From Hallerella sp964587155 (GTDB lineage Bacteria; Fibrobacterota; Fibrobacteria; Fibrobacterales; Fibrobacteraceae), in the NCBI GenBank assembly GCA_964587155.1, contig CAZPKF010000007.1, positions 65,658 to 129,657 on the forward strand: 64,000 nt of DNA, given 5' to 3'. A program made the position numbers and the translations under genes. The number at the start of each line of letters is the position of its first letter. Positions within the stretch are counted from its first letter, which is position 1. Below, piece after piece: positions 18,146 to 27,548 of this stretch. The notes beneath the pieces are model-generated. The model was given only the letters and a program-made list of their open reading frames with translations, was not told the DNA's origin and searched no databases.

Positions 18146-18808
18146 TTATTCTCCGAAACCGGAATCAAATGTCTGGTGAGGGAATCCGCCGAATTCCCGG
18201 ATTTTTTCGCGCCGTTTGGCTTCTGCAGCTTGCTTTGAAAAATAAGCGTACGCAACAATGACTACGGCGATGACGGCAAAAATGAGAAACCAGGCTACGG
18301 TAGGGATTCCCTCTTTTGTCGGGCGGGGTAAAGGTGTTTTTAAGCGAACGTCGTTCATGCGGGCAACCGTTTTGGCGACTTCCGCTTCAAAAAGAAGAAT
18401 TCCCAGTCCGGGATTTCCCTTGCGAAATTCGGGCAGCAGGACTTTTTGAGCAATGGATTCAGCTGCATCGGCAGAAAGGAATTTTTGAATCGCTGGAGCA
18501 CAGGAAAATGCGCGGAATCGGGCAGAACCATCGACAAAGAAAACAGCAGACAGGGAATCCGCATTGAACGCCGCGTTTCGGAGGGAATCGGCAAAACGCT
18601 TTGGTTCTCGGACTTCGGTTTCCGCCGTGTAGAGGTAAAGTGAAAATCCGATTCGGTCGTGGAGTTCCGTTGCGATTGCCGCAAAGGTTTTACGCTCTTC
18701 TTCTGAAAGAAATTTTGCGCGATCATCGACAAAGGATTTCTCCGGAGAGAATGCGAAAAGAGAAGTGGCGAATAAAAAAAGACTAGTGAGAAAATGGGTA
18801 AGTTTCAT
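18146..18808 (-). CDS. TPM-domain membrane protein
   Basis: 220 residues. A signal peptide (LTSLFLFATSLFAFS) precedes a TPM/YgcG-type domain of about 130 residues: EKSFVDDRAKFLSEEERKTF at its start, FFVDGSARFRAFSC in the middle and GNPGLGILLFEAEVAKTVAR at its end. One transmembrane helix follows (WFLIFAVIAVVIVAYAYF) with a short basic cytoplasmic tail. TPM proteins are membrane-anchored and have been tied to phosphatase-like or photosystem-assembly roles elsewhere; the role here is unknown. ATG 18808 overlaps the preceding stop as ATGA, which decides the start. Confidence 0.78.
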   Translation of the reverse strand: MKLTHFLTSLFLFATSLFAFSPEKSFVDDRAKFLSEEERKTFAAIATELHDRIGFSLYLYTAETEVREPKRFADSLRNAAFNADSLSAVFFVDGSARFRAFSCAPAIQKFLSADAAESIAQKVLLPEFRKGNPGLGILLFEAEVAKTVARMNDVRLKTPLPRPTKEGIPTVAWFLIFAVIAVVIVAYAYFSKQAAEAKRREKIREFGGFPHQTFDSGFGE

Positions 18809-20016
18809 TTTTCTGAACAAAGAGGTTCGAGTGCTTTTTGAATTTCGGAAGGGGAAATCTTACGGATGGCGTTAGCGAACGCTGACGTTTCGGAAGAGCC
18901 AGAGCCTTTGGCTGTTTTGGAATAATGAATGTTTTTTCCGCGAATTTCAACAGAAACAGATTGAGAAAAAATTTTTTTTGAAGCCCTGTCGAATACTTTT
19001 TTTTCGGAGGGGATCATTTGGATTTTGAGTGGATTTTTTCCGCCGGATTCAAACCCCGCCCGGAATAAAATTTTTTCCATTTCTGAGCAGGCTAGGGTCT
19101 CGCCTTGACATTGAAAATCATAGAGGCATGTTTTCGGCTCGGATTCGTAAGTTAGGGAAATTTCTGGAACAGAAATCTTGTTGTTGAATGGAGGCAGTTG
19201 AATGCGGAAAAGAACGGAATGAGAGCCTCTGGACTTGTCCATTTTTTCTAAAAAGAAGCGGACGGTCCCTGTGGAATCGGACTGTTGAGAGTCTAATTTT
19301 TTTTGCTTTTGCACGGCGACAACTTCGATTCCTTTTAGGGGAGTTTCCCCTTGGACAGAAAAAGAGATGGGTCCCCACGTTTCATCATTCGGTTTGGCTG
19401 GGGAATTTTCGAGAAGAATCAATTTCAAATGGGAAACGGCTTCGGTAATCTGGGATTCTCGTTGGGAAAGATTTGCTGGGAATTGAAATTCTTTCCCGGG
19501 AATATCAAAAACGGCAAGCTCTTTGCAAAGACGTTGATGGGAATGTTTCAGGGACGTTAAATCGTTGAATGTGTGTATGGCTTTCACCAAGTAGTTTTGT
19601 TTCAAAGATTCGCTTTCCAGGGAATCTAGAGCTTTTGCTTTTTGCTGAATTTGGAAAAGTTCTTGTCGGATGTCAGCCGTCGCTTTTTCTGTATCCAATC
19701 GGGCGGTCGTCTTCCAAAAGCCTTGTTCTGATTTTTCGTGTTTCAGTTCAACATTTTTTAAGGTCATGTCAGAAGATACGGAAATGGATTCCGAATAATT
19801 TGTCTGTAATTCGGAGGCTGTGTCAGAAGATTTTATTTCTGATTTTATGGTTTGGTGCTGGGAAGAAACATTCGCCCGAATTTGAAGGGCTATTCCAGCA
19901 AGCGCCTGTTTATCGGCTTCTGCTTCGGATTGGGAAGAGGTCGCCGTGAATGTGATGATTCGGGCGCTGCAGACGACCGCACTCAAAAAAAGAAATGTCC
20001 CCGGGAATTTTATCAT
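18805..20016 (-). CDS. LPP20-like exported protein
   Basis: 403 residues. A signal peptide (FLFLSAVVCSARI) leads into a region like the LPP20 lipoprotein family: SQSEAEADKQALAGIALQIR followed by ANVSSQ, the pattern in which a residue-rich helix pairs with a beta sheet. A coiled-coil-prone stretch follows (residues 105-190), then beta-rich segments and two to three cysteines near the C-terminus (CLYDFQCQGETLAC). Function unknown; members sit at the outer membrane in other bacteria. It overlaps both neighbours by 4 nt as ATGA, so it belongs to a tight envelope operon. Confidence 0.65.
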   Translation of the reverse strand: MIKFPGTFLFLSAVVCSARIITFTATSSQSEAEADKQALAGIALQIRANVSSQHQTIKSEIKSSDTASELQTNYSESISVSSDMTLKNVELKHEKSEQGFWKTTARLDTEKATADIRQELFQIQQKAKALDSLESESLKQNYLVKAIHTFNDLTSLKHSHQRLCKELAVFDIPGKEFQFPANLSQRESQITEAVSHLKLILLENSPAKPNDETWGPISFSVQGETPLKGIEVVAVQKQKKLDSQQSDSTGTVRFFLEKMDKSRGSHSVLFRIQLPPFNNKISVPEISLTYESEPKTCLYDFQCQGETLACSEMEKILFRAGFESGGKNPLKIQMIPSEKKVFDRASKKIFSQSVSVEIRGKNIHYSKTAKGSGSSETSAFANAIRKISPSEIQKALEPLCSEK

Positions 20017-20963
20017 GGGTGAATTTCCAAAATCAGAAGTTTTTGTACCAAGCTGCTCTTTTTAACGGTATATTCCGGGAGGGATTTTTGAATGGCGTCG
20101 AACACTTCGTAGGCATCCGTCATTTTCTTTGCATCGGCATAAATCGTGATGTCTGCCGTTTTTTCTGTCATGGAATTGATTTTGACTTTGGCGAAAATCT
20201 GTTTCAAAGCAGAGGATACTTGGGAGTGGACGGCATCCATGTTTTCGCTTTCCCAGGTGAAGCGTAAAATGACTTTGTATGGAATTCCGATTTTGAAATC
20301 TTCGGCAAAGTAAGCTTGAATTTTCTTTTCTAATCCGGGTAACGCTTTGTGCATGGCGCTGGCGACAAGTTCTTCTTTGCGAGTCCCGTTGTCGTTGACC
20401 GTTGCCGTTTGCGCTCCGAGCATTCTCCCCGAAGTGGATTCGTATGCGCCCAGGTTGGCTAAAATTTGTCCGCGGTGGATGTTGTAAGAGAATTTGATGT
20501 AAACGTCGGCGCCAAAACTCAAACTGGAAATGTAAGAAAGGTCTTCATCATTCCCGTCAATTTCATTTTGAATGTCGACAACCTCATTGATGAGAGTTGC
20601 GCCGTCAATGGAAATAACCGGATACGTTTTTTTGGTGAGGTAGCCTAAGATGGCGTTTGCTGCTGCAAAAGAAAGCGGATCGTTTTTCAGGATTTCTAGA
20701 CTTTGATTTAAATTCCGGGTGCCGGCTGGAATCGCCATAATGGAAGGCTTTGCGATGGGCGGCTGTTGTGAATGGAGGGTTGCTGTCGGGGAGTTTGTGA
20801 AACTGCTGCTGTGAATTTTTCCTGCGGATTCTGGATGCCGTGCCGTGAAATCCTCTGAATTTTGCCGGAGTTCCGCTTCGACATTGATTTCTTTATACTT
20901 GGGCTGAGCCGCGCAAGCGAGAAGAATCATAGAGCATAGGAATGTAACGAACAGGCGTGTCAT
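20013..20963 (-). CDS. outer-membrane lipoprotein, first gene of envelope operon
   Basis: 316 residues. MTRLFVTFLCSMILLACAAQ is a clear lipoprotein signal with a lipobox ending at Cys17. Residues 90-300 form alternating alpha/beta segments (ANAILGYLTKKTYPVISIDG, then SFGADVYIKFSYNI and IPYKVILRFTWES); this resembles uncharacterised lipoproteins whose C-terminal part senses or assembles at the outer membrane, but no family is certain. The frame is open to 21113, but ATG 20963 follows AGAGGGTT and starts the signal peptide. It heads the operon that ends at the terminator near 17433. Confidence 0.65.
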   Translation of the reverse strand: MTRLFVTFLCSMILLACAAQPKYKEINVEAELRQNSEDFTARHPESAGKIHSSSFTNSPTATLHSQQPPIAKPSIMAIPAGTRNLNQSLEILKNDPLSFAAANAILGYLTKKTYPVISIDGATLINEVVDIQNEIDGNDEDLSYISSLSFGADVYIKFSYNIHRGQILANLGAYESTSGRMLGAQTATVNDNGTRKEELVASAMHKALPGLEKKIQAYFAEDFKIGIPYKVILRFTWESENMDAVHSQVSSALKQIFAKVKINSMTEKTADITIYADAKKMTDAYEVFDAIQKSLPEYTVKKSSLVQKLLILEIHP

Positions 20964-21078
20964 AGGGAACCCTCTTTTTGAAAATATAAAAAGAATGGAA
21001 ACTTTTTTTGAAATTTGATTTCTTTCCGTGGAATTTGACTGGATGGCCGGATTTTTTCCGGGATTAATGGGGAAAATA

Positions 21079-22143
21079 TCAAAACAAATCCATTTGCAGC
21101 TCATTTTCCGCATCGGAAAAGCGAATGCCTACGCCCAACAGGCGAACTTTTTGAGAATGATCGTAACGTTCTCGGAAAAGTCCGGAAAATCTTTTCCATG
21201 AAACATCGGAAAAGCACCGTTCAATGGTTGTGGATTTGAAATTGGCGTATTTGATTTTGACAAAACAATGAAATTCGGGGAATGTCTTTAAAGATTCTTT
21301 TTCGACAAAACGTTTTGCGCGCCTTAAAAATTCAAAATACACTGTCCGCAATTCCTGTTCGCATCGTTCAATTCCCAAAATATCCTGGGGAAAGGTGTAT
21401 TCGGTAGAAATGGATTTTCGAATTCGGTTGGTTTCTACGGGGCGATTGTCGATGCCGCGGGAAAATGCGTACAAAGTATCGCCAAAACTTCCAAAATGCT
21501 GCAAAAGGGTTTCTCGGGAAATGGGCAAAATGTCCTTGCAAAAAGAAAGTCCCATAGCAGAAAGTTTCTTTAAACAGGCTTTTCCGACTCCAGGTATTTT
21601 TTCTAGGGGCAATTCCTTGGTAAAAGCTTCTACATCTTCGGGGCGGATGGTGAATTGGCCATTAGGCTTGTTCCAGTCGCTGGCGACTTTCGCTAAGAAT
21701 TTGTTGGGGGCGATACCCGCGCTTGCCGTGATGCCGCCGCGTTCGTCAAAAATCGTATCTCGGATTTCTTTGGCGATTAACGATGCAGAACCGTTTTGAG
21801 TATCGCTACCGGTGACATCGAGAAAGGCTTCGTCTAAGCTTAAGCCTTCGACACGGTTTGTGTAGCGGTAAAAGATTTTGAATATTTCCTCTGATTCCGC
21901 TTTGTACATTTCGTGGTTGGGATGAATCAATTTAAGCTGCGGACAAAGTTTTAACGCTTTGAACGTTGACATGGCAGAATGGAGACCGAATTTCCGTGCG
22001 GGATAATTGCAGGTTGAAAGAACGCCGCGGTTTTCGATACTTCCTCCAACAGCCATGGGAATTTCGCGCAGTTCCGGATGATTCCGCATTTCTACGGCGG
22101 CATAAAAACAATCCATGTCGATGTGGATGATTTTTCTCATCAT
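21079..22143 (-). CDS. dinB: DNA polymerase IV
   Basis: Y-family translesion DNA polymerase, 354 residues. The metal-binding motif IIHIDMDCFYAAVEM opens the protein. GVLSTCNYPARKFGLHSAM and the second catalytic block GLSLDEAFLDVTGS follow, and a helix-hairpin-helix lies around KIPGVGKACLKKLSAMG. The last six residues LQMDLF form a textbook sliding-clamp-binding motif (QxxLF). ATG 22143 overlaps the uvrC stop as ATGA, so dinB is translated from the same message, pairing lesion bypass with excision repair. The longer open frame upstream lies inside uvrC. Confidence 0.95.
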   Translation of the reverse strand: MMRKIIHIDMDCFYAAVEMRNHPELREIPMAVGGSIENRGVLSTCNYPARKFGLHSAMSTFKALKLCPQLKLIHPNHEMYKAESEEIFKIFYRYTNRVEGLSLDEAFLDVTGSDTQNGSASLIAKEIRDTIFDERGGITASAGIAPNKFLAKVASDWNKPNGQFTIRPEDVEAFTKELPLEKIPGVGKACLKKLSAMGLSFCKDILPISRETLLQHFGSFGDTLYAFSRGIDNRPVETNRIRKSISTEYTFPQDILGIERCEQELRTVYFEFLRRAKRFVEKESLKTFPEFHCFVKIKYANFKSTTIERCFSDVSWKRFSGLFRERYDHSQKVRLLGVGIRFSDAENELQMDLF

Positions 22144-23975
22144 GGATTTTGAACGGCGTTGTACTGTTCCACTTTTTCGCGGATGGAAAGTCCGCGGTTT
22201 TTCCCAAACAAGTCTTGGATATCTTCTATGGGGGCTTGTAAAAAATCTTCGCGGCTTCGGTATTTGGAAAGTATTTTTATTCGGGTTTCGTCGCCGATGC
22301 CCGGAATGTCCAACCAAGCGACTCGCAAATCTTCTTTGCGTTTGCTCCGTTGATAGGTGATGGCGAAACGGTGGGCTTCGTCACGGGCGTTTTGCAACAG
22401 CTTTAAAGCCGCACTTGTACGGTGAAGAATAATGGACTTTCTGTCATCGGGGAATACAATTTCTTCTAAGCGTTTGGCTAGGCCTATCAAAGGCAAATCT
22501 TTGTCGTGTCCCAGTTCCTTCAAAATTTGCATGGTCGCGTCAACTTGTCCTTTTCCACCATCGCACACCCAAAGATCCGGCATGGGGGTACCCTCGGCTT
22601 CAAGGCGCTTGATTCGGCGGATCATCACTTCGCGCATGCTGGCAAAATCATCAACGCCTGATACCGTTTTGATGATGAATTTTCGGTAATTTTTTTTGTC
22701 GGGCCTTCCGTTTTTAAATGCGACGAGGCTTGCGACGGTATGAGTTCCGGCCAAGTGAGAAATATCAACGCATTCAATGCGGAACGGCGTTTTGTCTAGT
22801 CCCAGTTCACGCTGCAAATCAAAAACGCTTTGATCCACTTCGTCAAAATGCTTTACTTCGGATTGGGCTTCTACAAGGAGCATTTCTGCATTGGCCAAAG
22901 CCAATTTCATAAACTGGACGCGTTCTCCGCGTTGGGGAACATTGATGAATACTTTGTGTGTAGTCTTTTCCGCAAGTTCTGATTCAATCTGCTTTCGGTC
23001 TTCTTCTGGAATTGGATTGCTGATGGCGATTTCTCCGGGGATGATTTCCGATTCTTCGTACCAATTGACTAGCATTTCACAGAGAATTTCGGATTCGTCC
23101 TGCCCTTTGTCGCATTCAAGTCGGTAATGCCTTCGACCGGCGATGACGCCTTTTCGGTATTCAAAAATTACGGCGGTTGCCAAATTTCCATTGCGGCGAA
23201 CGGCAATGACATCGAGCTTTAACGTTGTGTCGGTCGTGTCTGCTTTTTGCGTTGTATTTGCCGCTTGCAAGGCTTCTATATCGTCGCGTTTTTTCGCAGC
23301 CGTTTCAAAATCCAGATTTTGGCTGGCTGTTTCCATTTCGACAGTCCATTGCCGCAACAGATCGTCTCGTTTTCCCTCTAAAACGCGTAACATTTCTTGC
23401 ACGCTTTGAGCGTATTCTTCGCGGGTGCAGAGGTTTGCGCAAGGTGCCATGCATCTTCCGATGTGATAATTCAGACACGGCCTTTGGGGCTTTGCCAAGG
23501 GAAAGGTCAATTTGCATTCCCGCATTTTGAAAAGACGTGCAGAAAGGTCAATCAGAGACCGGAATGCCTTGGAACTGGGAAACGGCCCAAAAAAACGAAA
23601 ACGGTTGTTTACGTGTCGCGAAAGGAATAATCGGGGAAACGCATCTTTCAAATCAATGGCGATATAAGGGTAATGTTTGTCATCTTTTAATCGTACATTG
23701 TAAAGGGGCTTGTGCTTGCGAATGAGGTTCGCTTCTAAAATAAATGCTTCTTGTTCTGTATCGGTGACAATCCATTCGATGTCGCGGATGTGGGGTAGCA
23801 TGAGCATTGCCGCTCGGTGCCCTGGTTTCGGTTTTCCGTCAAAATAGCTTCGGACCCGGTGTGCAAGGACTTTTGCCTTTCCCACGTAGATGATTTTTTT
23901 GGCGGCATCCTTCATCAGATACACGCCGGGTCTAAACGGAAGCTCTTCTAGCCTTTTTTGAATAAAGTCCGGCAA
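22140..23975 (-). CDS. uvrC: excinuclease ABC subunit C
   Basis: UvrC makes the two incisions flanking a lesion in nucleotide excision repair; 611 residues, normal length. The GIY-YIG domain starts PGVYLMKDAAKKIIYVGKAK. A UVR (UvrB-binding) segment is near KRDDIEALQAA. The RNase H-like endonuclease domain contains CDGGKGQVDA and HRFAITYQRSKR, and a helix-hairpin-helix pair closes the protein (LDIPGIGDETRIKILSKY). Translation most likely begins at TTG 23975, about 8 nt after AAAAGGAA; the next Met falls inside the nuclease domain. Confidence 0.96.
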   Translation of the reverse strand: MPDFIQKRLEELPFRPGVYLMKDAAKKIIYVGKAKVLAHRVRSYFDGKPKPGHRAAMLMLPHIRDIEWIVTDTEQEAFILEANLIRKHKPLYNVRLKDDKHYPYIAIDLKDAFPRLFLSRHVNNRFRFFGPFPSSKAFRSLIDLSARLFKMRECKLTFPLAKPQRPCLNYHIGRCMAPCANLCTREEYAQSVQEMLRVLEGKRDDLLRQWTVEMETASQNLDFETAAKKRDDIEALQAANTTQKADTTDTTLKLDVIAVRRNGNLATAVIFEYRKGVIAGRRHYRLECDKGQDESEILCEMLVNWYEESEIIPGEIAISNPIPEEDRKQIESELAEKTTHKVFINVPQRGERVQFMKLALANAEMLLVEAQSEVKHFDEVDQSVFDLQRELGLDKTPFRIECVDISHLAGTHTVASLVAFKNGRPDKKNYRKFIIKTVSGVDDFASMREVMIRRIKRLEAEGTPMPDLWVCDGGKGQVDATMQILKELGHDKDLPLIGLAKRLEEIVFPDDRKSIILHRTSAALKLLQNARDEAHRFAITYQRSKRKEDLRVAWLDIPGIGDETRIKILSKYRSREDFLQAPIEDIQDLFGKNRGLSIREKVEQYNAVQNP

Positions 23976-23989
23976 GGCTCGATTCCTTT

Positions 23990-24979
23990 TTAAGGCGCTG
24001 TTGGATTCGGCTCGTCGCCCGCTTCTTTGTAAAGGTGGTCTTCGACGCGGTCTTTTTGGGGAGTGCTTTCGCTGAACGATTTGCCAAAATAAATAATGTT
24101 GGCGTTGATAGAGTGGTTCGCACCGACGTTGTATCCGATGACGGGACGATACGAATCGCCGAACGAGAATGCGGCTTCCAATCCTAACCGGAATCCGCCG
24201 CGTCCGCTTGTCGAAACATTTGCGTCAATCGCTCCGAAGTCAGGATCTGTCGGCGTTCCACCGGCATCCATCGATGCCGTTTGATATCCCAAAGAAAGCA
24301 TCAGTTCCACCATTCGGATGGGTTTGTAACCGAAGATGATTGCCGTGTAGGTTGTTCCAAAATCCAAATCCAATTTACCGCTCCATTTATCGGGCGTATA
24401 ACCGATGTATGCCGAGTTGTACCCAAAGAAAAGACTCACGTCAAAATTTTTCAAGGCTGGAGGAAGCTTATCGATAAAAAAGTGTCCAAAGCTGTGCTGA
24501 ATGCCAAAAGAGAGCAGTCGATAACCTTGAAGTTCGCTGATGGATGGAATGTACATGCCGCGGAATGCAATGCGCGTATGAAAAAATCCAACGCCGATTT
24601 GCAGGTAGGGCAATGTGAAAATGGACAGTCCGTGTAAATCTTCGTTTCCGCCTAGTCCGCCGTCTGCTTTTCCGCCGAAAATCGTAGGCAATTCAACGGA
24701 TCCCGCTACTGTTGAATAGTCGTAATTTCTGTCATCGCTTTCGATAAACGCAATTTGGAAGGGCATCCCGGCGTCAAACGAAAATCCCTTGGAAAGCGAA
24801 GCGGTCGAAACCCAGCTGCCGTTCAAAACGGTTCCCAAATAAGTGGCTAGAGGCTTGACATAACTTTTTCGACCAGAAGCTTTGCTGAACGCGCTCATCG
24901 ATTGGTAATCGCTTGCCCATTCGGCAGCGAAAAGAGAAACGGCGGAGAAAAATAGCGAAATCAGGAAAATTTTTTTCAT
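23990..24979 (-). CDS. outer-membrane beta-barrel-type protein
   Basis: 329 residues. A signal peptide (MKKIFLISLFFSAVSLFAAE) is followed by a sequence rich in alternating aromatic and glycine residues, typical of outer-membrane strands (FKASGRKSYV-like start, then FTLPYLQIGVGFFHTRIAF, LDLDFGTTYTAIIFGYK and RGGFRLGLEAAFSFGDSY). It resembles the DUF6588 group of Bacteroidota/Fibrobacterota proteins, from memory. A short, proline-ending tail follows. No Shine-Dalgarno is visible; TAAATT (24987-24992, minus) lies 7 nt before ATG 24979, and uvrC follows 14 nt downstream. Confidence 0.65.
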   Translation of the reverse strand: MKKIFLISLFFSAVSLFAAEWASDYQSMSAFSKASGRKSYVKPLATYLGTVLNGSWVSTASLSKGFSFDAGMPFQIAFIESDDRNYDYSTVAGSVELPTIFGGKADGGLGGNEDLHGLSIFTLPYLQIGVGFFHTRIAFRGMYIPSISELQGYRLLSFGIQHSFGHFFIDKLPPALKNFDVSLFFGYNSAYIGYTPDKWSGKLDLDFGTTYTAIIFGYKPIRMVELMLSLGYQTASMDAGGTPTDPDFGAIDANVSTSGRGGFRLGLEAAFSFGDSYRPVIGYNVGANHSINANIIYFGKSFSESTPQKDRVEDHLYKEAGDEPNPTAP

Positions 24980-24992
24980 AGGGAGAAATTTA

Positions 24993-25346
24993 GAAAACGG
25001 CAAGCTGAATGAAGAAAAATTTTATTCCGGGCAATTCCCATTGTCTCAAAAAGTCGATTTGGACTGAAAATAAAAAGTAACGGTCGACAACGTACTTTGG
25101 GTTTTCGAATGTTGTATGCAACGGTTGGAGGGAGTTTCACAGCTGGCGGATTACTTTGTTTGCAATGAATTCCGTTTGGAAGATTGTGGGGTTATCGATG
25201 TGTTTCTTTAGGAGACAAAGAAATTCTAGGCTTCAAAGAGAATAGTAAACGAAAAAATAAGTAAAAATTCTAAACGGGAAAATGCGGATTTTCATCGAAA
25301 ACGGGACTTTGAAAAGCTCCTAAAAAATAAACTTCCTTTGTGTTTT
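24993..25346. other. intergenic region between divergent genes
   Basis: About 350 AT-rich bases between the divergent outer-membrane gene and the inositol-phosphatase gene. I see no coding frame with a plausible protein, no RNA gene and no strong hairpin. Each end carries a TAnnTT box (24987-24992 minus, 25347-25352 plus), so it probably holds the two upstream control regions. Confidence 0.4.
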
Positions 25347-25358
25347 TACATTTGTACC

Positions 25359-26153
25359 ATGGAACTTTCCGAAATTTTGAATTTAGCGAAGAGCTTTGCC
25401 GAAGAAGCCGGAAGCACGGCTTTCGAAATGCAAAGTCATTTGGGCGGCATCCGGTTTAAAACGCCGAAAGATGTTGTGACCTCTGCCGATATGGAAAGCG
25501 AACGCATTCTCGTATCCCGGATTCAGGAACATTTTCCAGAACACTCCATTCGCACGGAAGAAGCGGGCCACATCAAAGCGGGAAGCCGTTATGAATGGAT
25601 ATTGGACCCTGTTGACGGAACAGTGAATTTTAGCCGAGGCATTCCGCTTTGGGGAGTTTCTGTCGCCTTGGTCGAAAACACGGAAAGTGGCGTTTTGCCT
25701 CTTGTCGCGGCGGTGCATTTGCCCGCATTGGGAAAAATTTTCACAGCTTGCCGTGGTGGTGGCGCTTTTCGAAATGGAGAAAGAATCCGTGTCAGTGAAA
25801 CTGCGGAACTTTCCCGGGCTATCGTTTCCAATGGAGACTTCAATGTTGGCGATTGGGAAAAGGTCAATGCGCAAAATTTGAAGAATTTGGAATGGGAAGC
25901 GAAATCGTGCACGCGGGTGAAGTGCCTTGGCAGTGCCGTTGTCGAAGGCACATTTGTCGCTCAAGGCTCTTTAGACGCTTTCGTAATGACCATGAGTTAT
26001 CCATGGGACATTGCGGCTATCGCTTTGCTTGTGGAAGAAGCGGGAGGGCGTTCTTCGGGGTTAGACGGGGAAAATATTCATTTTGTGGATGGAGAACAGG
26101 TTCTGTTTTCCAATGGAATTTTGCATCGTCCGATGCTGCAAATTTTAAAGTGA
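25359..26153 (+). CDS. suhB: inositol monophosphatase family protein
   Basis: Mg-dependent sugar- or nucleotide-phosphate phosphatase of the IMPase/SuhB/CysQ group; 264 residues. Metal ligands are visible as TEEAG near residue 68, then WILDPVDGTVNFSRGIP and the C-terminal SYPWDIAAIALLVEEAGG. GIPLWGVSVALVE is typical of IMPases more than of CysQ. The exact substrate cannot be read from sequence, so the symbol is tentative. ATG 25359 lies 6 nt after TACATT (25347-25352). The stop overlaps the ribosome binding site of the transporter gene 6 nt downstream. Confidence 0.88.
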   Translation: MELSEILNLAKSFAEEAGSTAFEMQSHLGGIRFKTPKDVVTSADMESERILVSRIQEHFPEHSIRTEEAGHIKAGSRYEWILDPVDGTVNFSRGIPLWGVSVALVENTESGVLPLVAAVHLPALGKIFTACRGGGAFRNGERIRVSETAELSRAIVSNGDFNVGDWEKVNAQNLKNLEWEAKSCTRVKCLGSAVVEGTFVAQGSLDAFVMTMSYPWDIAAIALLVEEAGGRSSGLDGENIHFVDGEQVLFSNGILHRPMLQILK

Positions 26154-26159
26154 GGTATT

Positions 26160-27512
26160 ATGTCTAGAGAAGGTTTTAAATCGCGGATGGGCTTTTTGCT
26201 TGTGTCGGCAGGCTGCGCCATCGGAATCGGAAACGTTTGGAAGTTTCCCTATTTGGCGGGACAAAACGGCGGTGGATTCTTTGTCCTTTTTTATTTACTG
26301 TTTCTCGTTTTAATGGGTGCGCCCATTTTGACCATGGAACTTGCCGTTGGGCGAGCTTCGCGCCGTTCCGCCGTGTCTGCTTACAAAACTCTCGAACCGA
26401 AAAAGAGCAAGTGGCATATCCACGGTTATTTCTGCTTTCTCGGATGCCTGCTGTTGATGATGTATTACACAACGGTTTCTGGCTGGATGATTAATTATTT
26501 TGGCAAATTTGCATTCGGTTCGTTTGAAAACATTCCGGCGGATGAAGTCAGTGGCGTTTTCTCCACAATGCTTTCGGATCCTTTTCAAATGGTTGGCTGT
26601 ATGCTCATCGCTGTCGTGGGCGGCTTTTTAGTCAATAGTTTTGGCGTCCAAAAAGGCCTTGAAGCGGTTTCCAAAGTGATGATGATAGGACTTTTGGTTT
26701 TGATTGCCGCTTTGGTCGTGCACAGCATTCTGCTTCCCAATGCATCGGAAGGACTTCGGTTTTATTTGATTCCCAGCTTGGAAAATATTCAGCACAGGGG
26801 CCTAGGAAACGTGATTACGGCAGCGATGAATCAAGCGTTTTTTACGCTTTCCTTAGGGGTTGCCGCCATGGAAATTTTCGGTTCTTACACTTCTGACAAA
26901 TACACGCTTGGCGGAGAATCCATCCGCATTTGCATTTTGGATACGTTGGTCGCATTGTCTGCCGGTCTTATCATTTTTCCGGCGTGCTTTGCCTATGGCG
27001 TGGAACCCGATGCAGGTCCTGGTCTTATTTTCGAGACGCTTCCCCGCGTGTTCCTCAACATGACCGGCGGACGGTTTTGGGGTGCAGCCTTTTTCCTCTT
27101 TATGATATTTGCAAGCATGTCCACAGTTCTGGCCGTTTTCGAAAACTTGATGTCCGGGTTTATGGACGACTTCAAGTGGTCGCGGAAAAAGACGACTTTG
27201 GTCTGTTTCTTCATTGTTCTCATCACGTCGATTCCCTGTGCTTTGGGATATAACCTTTGGAGCTTTGTTGAAATTGGTGGCAAGGGAATCTTGGATTTGG
27301 AAGATTTTGCCGTGTCGAATTTCTTCTTGCCGCTCGGCTCCCTGGTGTACCTGCTGTTTTGCGTTTCCAAGTGGGGCTGGGGATTCGACAATTATCTGGC
27401 CGAAGCGAACAAGGGGGAGGGATTCAAAATTCCGCATTGGATGAAAAACTATTTCCGTTTTGTGCTTCCTGTCTTGATTTTAATCATTTTTGTCGAGGGT
27501 TTAATCGGCTGA
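26160..27512 (+). CDS. sodium-dependent symporter, NSS family
   Basis: Neurotransmitter:sodium symporter (SNF, LeuT-fold) transporter, 450 residues, with about eleven hydrophobic helices. The TM1 sodium-binding signature reads GCAIGIGNVWKFPYLAGQNG, followed by GGFFVLFYLLF. Bacterial members import amino acids such as Trp, Leu or Tyr with Na+; the substrate here is unknown. It starts 6 nt after the phosphatase gene with GAGG in the spacer, and may be co-transcribed with it. Confidence 0.92.
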   Translation: MSREGFKSRMGFLLVSAGCAIGIGNVWKFPYLAGQNGGGFFVLFYLLFLVLMGAPILTMELAVGRASRRSAVSAYKTLEPKKSKWHIHGYFCFLGCLLLMMYYTTVSGWMINYFGKFAFGSFENIPADEVSGVFSTMLSDPFQMVGCMLIAVVGGFLVNSFGVQKGLEAVSKVMMIGLLVLIAALVVHSILLPNASEGLRFYLIPSLENIQHRGLGNVITAAMNQAFFTLSLGVAAMEIFGSYTSDKYTLGGESIRICILDTLVALSAGLIIFPACFAYGVEPDAGPGLIFETLPRVFLNMTGGRFWGAAFFLFMIFASMSTVLAVFENLMSGFMDDFKWSRKKTTLVCFFIVLITSIPCALGYNLWSFVEIGGKGILDLEDFAVSNFFLPLGSLVYLLFCVSKWGWGFDNYLAEANKGEGFKIPHWMKNYFRFVLPVLILIIFVEGLIG

Positions 27513-27548
27513 TGGGTGTTTTGAAAAAACGATTTGTATATTGAAATT

